This document shows, piece by piece, positions 60,427 to 64,000 of a stretch of 64,000 bases of DNA. The translations under genes and the position numbers were made by a program. The stretch is taken from assembly GCA_029959665.1 (NCBI GenBank), contig JASCOI010000001.1, positions 1 through 64,000 of the forward strand, in the 5' to 3' direction. The notes under the pieces are model-generated. The model had not been told where the DNA came from and did not search any database. It worked only from the letters and a program-made list of their open reading frames with translations. Positions within the stretch are counted from its first letter, which is position 1; each line of letters begins with the position of its first letter. Origin of the DNA: Microbacteriaceae bacterium PS02333. GTDB taxonomy: Bacteria; Actinomycetota; Actinomycetes; Actinomycetales; Microbacteriaceae.

Positions 60427-61368
60427 CTACCCCAGCGGCTCGACGCCGTAGCTCGTCACGACGGCGCGGAGTTCGTCCAGGTACGTCTGCGCCTGCACGG
60501 TCAGCGGGACCGACGCGTGCGCGATCCAGCCGATCTCGATGCGTTCGTCGACGTCGAGCGGGATGGCGACGATCTCGGGATCGAGGTCGTCACTGATGAG
60601 CCCGGTCGAGATCGTGTACCCGCCGAGGCCGATCATCAGGTTGAAGATCGTCGCCCGGTCGGACACCCGGATCTCCCGCTTGCTCGACATCGTCGACAGG
60701 ATCTCCTCCGCCAGGTAGAAGGAGTTGTTCGCACCCTGGTCGAACGTCAGCCGTGGAAGATCGGCGAGGTCCTCGAGGGTCGCACGCGCCTGGGACGCGA
60801 TCGGGTTCCGCCGGGACACGAAGATGTGCGGCTGCGCGACGAACAGCGGCGTGAACACGACACCGGCGTCCCGCAGCAGTTTCCCGAGGACCTGGCGGTT
60901 GAAGTCGTTGCGGTAGAGGATGCCCACCTCGCTCCGCAGGGTGCGAACGTCCTCGATGATGTCCCACGTCCGCGTCTCCCGGAGCGAGAACTCATACTCG
61001 TCCGCAGCGGCGCCCTCCACCATGCGGACGAAGGCCTCCACCGCGAACGAGTAGTGCTGCGCGGAGACCCCGAGCAGCCGGCGCGAGGGCTGCCCACCGA
61101 CGTAGCGCTGCTCCAGCAGGGAGACCTGCTCGACCACCTGCCGGGCGTACCCGAGGAACTCGACGCCGTCGACGGTGAGGACGACACCACGCGCCGAACG
61201 CACGAAGAGCGCCCGGCCGATCCGAGCCTCCAGGTCCTTCATGGCAGCCGACAACGTCGGCTGCGCGACGTAGAGCAGGTCGGCCGCTGCGCTGATCGAG
61301 CCCTCCGTCGCGACCTCGATGAAGTACCGGAGCTGCTGCAGGGTGATGTCGTTCGAGACACGAGCCAT
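60427..61368 (-). CDS. LysR family transcriptional regulator
   Basis: 313 residues. The winged helix is ITLQQLRYFIEVATEGSISA, then LLYVAQPTLSAAMKDLEARI and ALFVRSARGVVLT. The C-terminal effector domain follows. It is divergent from mesX-mesD across 72 bp containing a CTAT-N8-ATAG site. LysR activators of methionine genes (MetR-like) bind homocysteine; a similar control is plausible but unproven. Confidence 0.92.
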   Translation of the reverse strand: MARVSNDITLQQLRYFIEVATEGSISAAADLLYVAQPTLSAAMKDLEARIGRALFVRSARGVVLTVDGVEFLGYARQVVEQVSLLEQRYVGGQPSRRLLGVSAQHYSFAVEAFVRMVEGAAADEYEFSLRETRTWDIIEDVRTLRSEVGILYRNDFNRQVLGKLLRDAGVVFTPLFVAQPHIFVSRRNPIASQARATLEDLADLPRLTFDQGANNSFYLAEEILSTMSSKREIRVSDRATIFNLMIGLGGYTISTGLISDDLDPEIVAIPLDVDERIEIGWIAHASVPLTVQAQTYLDELRAVVTSYGVEPLG

Positions 61369-61377
61369 AGGCGCAGG

Positions 61378-61393
61378 CTATACGACGGCATAG
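61378..61393. promoter_or_regulatory. LysR-type operator, CTAT-N8-ATAG
   Basis: CTAT at 61378-61381 and ATAG at 61390-61393 form a spaced inverted repeat of the kind LysR proteins recognise, within the 72-bp gap between lysR and mesX. It is 47-63 bp upstream of mesX. Confidence 0.5.
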
Positions 61394-61440
61394 TGTTTGG
61401 GGATTACCCGATGACCCGCGCCTGCCGTCATGATCAGGGG

Positions 61441-62421
61441 ATGGCGAACGACCTGACCTTCAGCATCACGCGGACGCGCTTCGACGAGGACTACTCCCCC
61501 GCCGACAGCTCGCGCCTGACCACGAACTTCGCCAACCTCGCACGCGGGGAGCAGCGGCAGCAGAACCTCCGTCGCGCGATCGCCATGATCGATCGCCGCT
61601 ACAACGACCTCGCTACTGGTGACCCGTCGGGCGACCGGTACCGGGTGGAGCTCGACATCGTCTCGGTCGCCGCACACTTCGTCGACGGGGGCGCGGACGA
61701 GCAGTTTCCCCTGCTCGAGATGCTCGACGTCACGATCGTGGACCAGCACACCGGCGAGCGCCACCAGGGGATCCTCGGCAACAACTTCTCGTCGTACCTC
61801 CGCGACTACGACTTCTCCGTGCTGCTGCCGACCCTCGACAAGAGCGCCGGCATCCCCGAGCACTTCGGGTACCTGCACGGCCAGCTCTTCCAGCGCTTCC
61901 TGGAATCTGACGCCTTCCGCTCCCAGTTCGATGCCGAGCCCGTCGTCTGCATCAGCGTCTCGACGAGCCAGACCTACCAGCAGTCGGGCACCGTGCACCC
62001 GGTCCTCGGCGCCGAGTACCTGCACGAGCACTCGTCGCTCACCGACGACTACTTCGGCCGCATGGGGATGCAGGTGCGCTACTTCATGCCCGCCGGCGGG
62101 AAGGCGCCGCTCGCGTTCTACACGCGTGGTGACCTGCTGGGCGACTACACGGACCTCCAGCTCATCGGGACGATCAGCACCATGGAGACGTTCCAGAAGA
62201 TCTACCGCCCGGAGATCTACAACGCGAACACCCCCGCGCCGAGCACCTACCGTCCGACCCTTTCGCACACGGATTACACGTCGACCGGCGTCGCCTACGA
62301 CCGCGAGGAACGCAGCCGCCTCGGCGTCACCCAGGGCCGCTACACCGAGGAGCACCTCGTGAAGCCGCACCGAGCACTCCTCGAGCGGTGGGCCTCCGGT
62401 GCCGCCGTCGTCTCCCACTGA
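61441..62421 (+). CDS. mesX: MesX (DUF1852), partner of the MesD methionine synthase
   Basis: 326 residues matching DUF1852: FSITRTRFDEDYSPADSSRL at the start, LTTNFANLARGEQRQQNLR, GRMGMQVRYFMPAGGKAPLA and PEIYNANTPAPSTYRPTLSH. DUF1852 proteins, named MesX, are required with MesD for an oxygen-dependent, folate-independent methionine synthesis in other bacteria. Biochemical action of MesX itself is poorly understood. It is followed by mesD after 21 bases. Confidence 0.9.
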   Translation: MANDLTFSITRTRFDEDYSPADSSRLTTNFANLARGEQRQQNLRRAIAMIDRRYNDLATGDPSGDRYRVELDIVSVAAHFVDGGADEQFPLLEMLDVTIVDQHTGERHQGILGNNFSSYLRDYDFSVLLPTLDKSAGIPEHFGYLHGQLFQRFLESDAFRSQFDAEPVVCISVSTSQTYQQSGTVHPVLGAEYLHEHSSLTDDYFGRMGMQVRYFMPAGGKAPLAFYTRGDLLGDYTDLQLIGTISTMETFQKIYRPEIYNANTPAPSTYRPTLSHTDYTSTGVAYDREERSRLGVTQGRYTEEHLVKPHRALLERWASGAAVVSH

Positions 62422-62442
62422 ACCGTTAGGAAACCCACGAGC

Positions 62443-63492
62443 ATGAGCACCCTTCTGCCCACCTCGATCGTCGGCAGCCTGCCGAAGCCGTCCTGGCTCG
62501 CCGAGCCCGAGAAGCTCTGGTCCCCCTGGCAGCTCGAAGGCGCAGCGCTGACCGAGGGCAAGCAGGACGCACTCCGAGCCGCCGTCCACGAGCAGGAGCG
62601 CGCCGGCATCGACATCGTCAGCGACGGCGAGCAGACCCGCCAGCACTTCGTCACGACGTTCATCGAGCACCTCGACGGCGTCGACCTCGATCGCAAGGAG
62701 ACCGTCCGCATCCGTGACCGGTACGACGCGGCCGTCCCGACCGTCGTCGGCGCCGTCAGCCGCCGTGCGCCCGTGTTCGTCGAGGACGCTGCGTTCCTGC
62801 GAGCGCAGACCGACCGCCCGATCAAGTGGGCCCTCCCCGGCCCGATGACCATGATCGACACGCTCTCCGACCAGCACTACAAGAGCCGCGAGAAGCTCGC
62901 GTGGGAGTTCGCCACGATCCTCAACCAGGAGGCCCGGGAGCTCGAAGCGGCCGGCGTCGACATCATCCAGTTCGACGAGCCCGCGTTCACCGTCTTCCAC
63001 GACGAGGTGCAGGACTGGGGCGTCGCCGCGCTCGAGCGCGCCGCCGAGGGCCTCCGCGCCGAGACAGCCGTGCACATCTGTTACGGGTACGGCATCGAGG
63101 CGAACAACAAGTGGAAGGAGACGCTCGGGGCGGAGTGGCGCCAGTACGAGCAGTCCTTCCCGCTGCTGCAGCAGTCGTCGATCGACATCGTGTCGCTCGA
63201 GTGCATCCACTCCCACGTGCCGCTCGACCTCGTCGAACTGATCCGCGGGAAGAAGGTCATGCTCGGGGCGATCGACGTCGCGACCGAGACCGTGGAGACG
63301 CTGGAAGAGGTCGCGGAGGTGCTCCGTCGTGCGCTCGAGTTCGTCGACGCGGACAAGCTCATCCCGAGCTCCAACTGCGGGATGGCGCCGTTGGCGCGAG
63401 GGGCTGCGCTGGAGAAGCTCGGCGCGCTCTCTGCTGGAGCGGACATCGTCCGAGCTGAACTCGTTGACGTCGCCGCGCCTGCGGCGCGCTGA
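62443..63492 (+). CDS. mesD: MesD, folate-independent methionine synthase (core-MetE family)
   Basis: A 349-residue protein equivalent to the C-terminal catalytic barrel of MetE without its N-terminal half. Zinc/homocysteine ligands are visible: His211 and Cys213 in HICYG, Glu253 in SLECIH and Cys312 in SSNCGM. SIVGSLPKPSWLAEP near the start and GPMTM in the middle are also MetE-like. MesD transfers a methyl group to homocysteine; its methyl donor is not settled. Presence of mesX immediately upstream supports MesD rather than other short MetE forms. Confidence 0.9.
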   Translation: MSTLLPTSIVGSLPKPSWLAEPEKLWSPWQLEGAALTEGKQDALRAAVHEQERAGIDIVSDGEQTRQHFVTTFIEHLDGVDLDRKETVRIRDRYDAAVPTVVGAVSRRAPVFVEDAAFLRAQTDRPIKWALPGPMTMIDTLSDQHYKSREKLAWEFATILNQEARELEAAGVDIIQFDEPAFTVFHDEVQDWGVAALERAAEGLRAETAVHICYGYGIEANNKWKETLGAEWRQYEQSFPLLQQSSIDIVSLECIHSHVPLDLVELIRGKKVMLGAIDVATETVETLEEVAEVLRRALEFVDADKLIPSSNCGMAPLARGAALEKLGALSAGADIVRAELVDVAAPAAR

Positions 63493-63530
63493 CCACTGCG
63501 AACCGTCGTCGTTGTTGCGTTGGTGAGGCG

Positions 63531-63552
63531 CCCGGCTCGCGACACAGCCGGG
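63531..63552. terminator. Hairpin downstream of mesD
   Basis: CCCGGCT at 63531-63537 pairs with AGCCGGG at 63546-63552 across an 8-base loop, 39 bases past the mesD stop. The right arm reads AGCCGGGAGGCTCG, faintly like the dispersed GGGAGGC palindrome. No T-run follows. Confidence 0.45.
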
Positions 63553-63682
63553 AGGCTCGTCCTGGGTCCGACGTCCGCGTCGCGTTCGCAGCGGGGTTGG
63601 CTAGAGTTCGAACGATCCGCTCCGAAGCCAGCTCGGACGCCAGGTCGGTATTCGTCTGCGTCCGCATGCACAGGGAGACCAG

Positions 63683-63850
63683 ATGAACGCCAATACTCGG
63701 ACCGCGCTGTGGTTCGCAACACCCGTCGTGCTCATCGCCATCGCGGTGGCGATCCTCCTGTTCGACCTGCCCGGCCTCGCGTGGCTGTCCGTCCTGGTCG
63801 TGCTCGGCATCGCGGCCGCGGTCTTCGTCGTCGCGGCACGACGACGATGA
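63683..63850 (+). CDS. Very small membrane protein
   Basis: 55 residues. Two hydrophobic helices, LWFATPVVLIAIAVAILLF and WLSVLVVLGIAAAVFVVAAR, are joined by a short loop (DLPG) and end in a basic tail. GGGAGA lies a few bases before the ATG. Such two-helix microproteins are common in actinobacteria and seldom have known roles. Codon third positions are GC-rich, consistent with a real gene. Confidence 0.7.
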   Translation: MNANTRTALWFATPVVLIAIAVAILLFDLPGLAWLSVLVVLGIAAAVFVVAARRR

Positions 63851-63858
63851 CCTCGCCA

Positions 63859-64000
63859 TCACCGTGACGCAACGGCGTGAGCCCCTCCGCTTTCACCTGC
63901 TGATACCGGGCCCGCCGTACCGTCCGTTCCCCCGATATCGACGTATCTCTCCGCGAAGTGAGGATCGAACGTCTTGATCGCGCCCCGTTCCCAGTACGCC
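63859..64000 (-). CDS. C-terminal end of an unidentified gene (runs off the window)
   Basis: The minus frame from the window edge gives 46 residues before a TGA at 63861-63859: WERGAIKTFDPHFAERYVD, then a Gly/Ser-rich hydrophilic tail. The first half looks like a genuine globular C-terminus, the tail less so. The family is not recognisable from so little. It is convergent with the 55-residue membrane protein (8-base gap). Confidence 0.4.
   Translation of the reverse strand, partial: AYWERGAIKTFDPHFAERYVDIGGTDGTAGPVSAGESGGAHAVASR

Noticed and set aside
1-64000. tRNA, rRNA, prophage, insertion sequence or CRISPR
   Set aside because: No cloverleaf, transposase, integrase, phage structural gene or direct-repeat array was found on reading both strands; small structured RNAs cannot be excluded without a covariance search.

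Overview
The window is very GC-rich, uses many GTG starts, and packs genes with dozens of 1-4 bp stop/start overlaps. It carries LCP, LppP/LprE, DUF6421, DUF1048/PadR and NarL-type two-component genes. This points to a high-GC Actinomycetota. A member of the Microbacteriaceae close to Curtobacterium is my best guess, by recognition of gene content rather than any search. No rRNA, tRNA, CRISPR array, prophage or insertion sequence was seen. No gap between genes exceeds 300 bases. The first ~50 bases are a suspicious C/G-only run that looks like a contig edge.

Layout. (1) 1-2244: a DrrAB-type ABC exporter with a DUF1048 protein under a PadR repressor. (2) 2412-13495: a divergent histidine-utilisation locus. 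The left arm is iclR-hutH-MFS-hutD and the right arm is hutU-M20 hydrolase-hutF-hutI, with a second iclR between them. The HutH-like protein lacks exactly the three-residue Ala-Ser-Gly that forms the MIO cofactor. The M20/hutF junction has lost both its stop and its start, which a single base would explain. (3) 13501-17624: a sugar/polyol catabolic cluster (oxidoreductase, TIM-barrel isomerase, MFS) opposite a TetR. (4) 17685-21353: an MBL hydrolase/MarR pair around an 11-bp palindrome, then a DHA2 exporter-MarR-small protein operon with twin operators. (5) 21502-23785: pxpABC 5-oxoprolinase. (6) 23775-31406: a TetR, an LCP protein, a secreted three-repeat protein with an amidoligase and a two-component system, an LppP/LprE lipoprotein and DUF2891. 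(7) 31393-33968: DUF2891-DUF979-DUF969 opposite a GntR. The operator there matches the one in front of pxpABC, suggesting one split 5-oxoproline uptake-and-cleavage regulon.

(8) 33940-44090: a dehydrogenase-like/TetR pair, a phospholipase D, a G5/DUF3761 surface protein, a GT39-type membrane glycosyltransferase, a DHA2 exporter and a TetR/SDR pair. (9) 44162-48633: a small membrane protein overlapping a HAD phosphatase tail-to-tail, then DUF6421-SDR-threonine aldolase. (10) 48646-55636: an SDR/TetR pair, a zinc-ribbon SDR, a second GT39 protein and an ABC exporter. (11) 55784-60405: a DUF1345 protein, a LuxR regulator and two zinc alcohol dehydrogenases around a small protein. (12) 60427-63492: a LysR gene divergent from mesX-mesD, a folate-independent methionine synthase system. 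A 55-residue membrane protein and the end of an unidentified gene close the window.

A recurring theme is local control. At least eight regulators sit beside perfect inverted repeats in short promoter gaps. A dispersed ~42-bp palindrome occurs three times downstream of genes and probably serves as a terminator.
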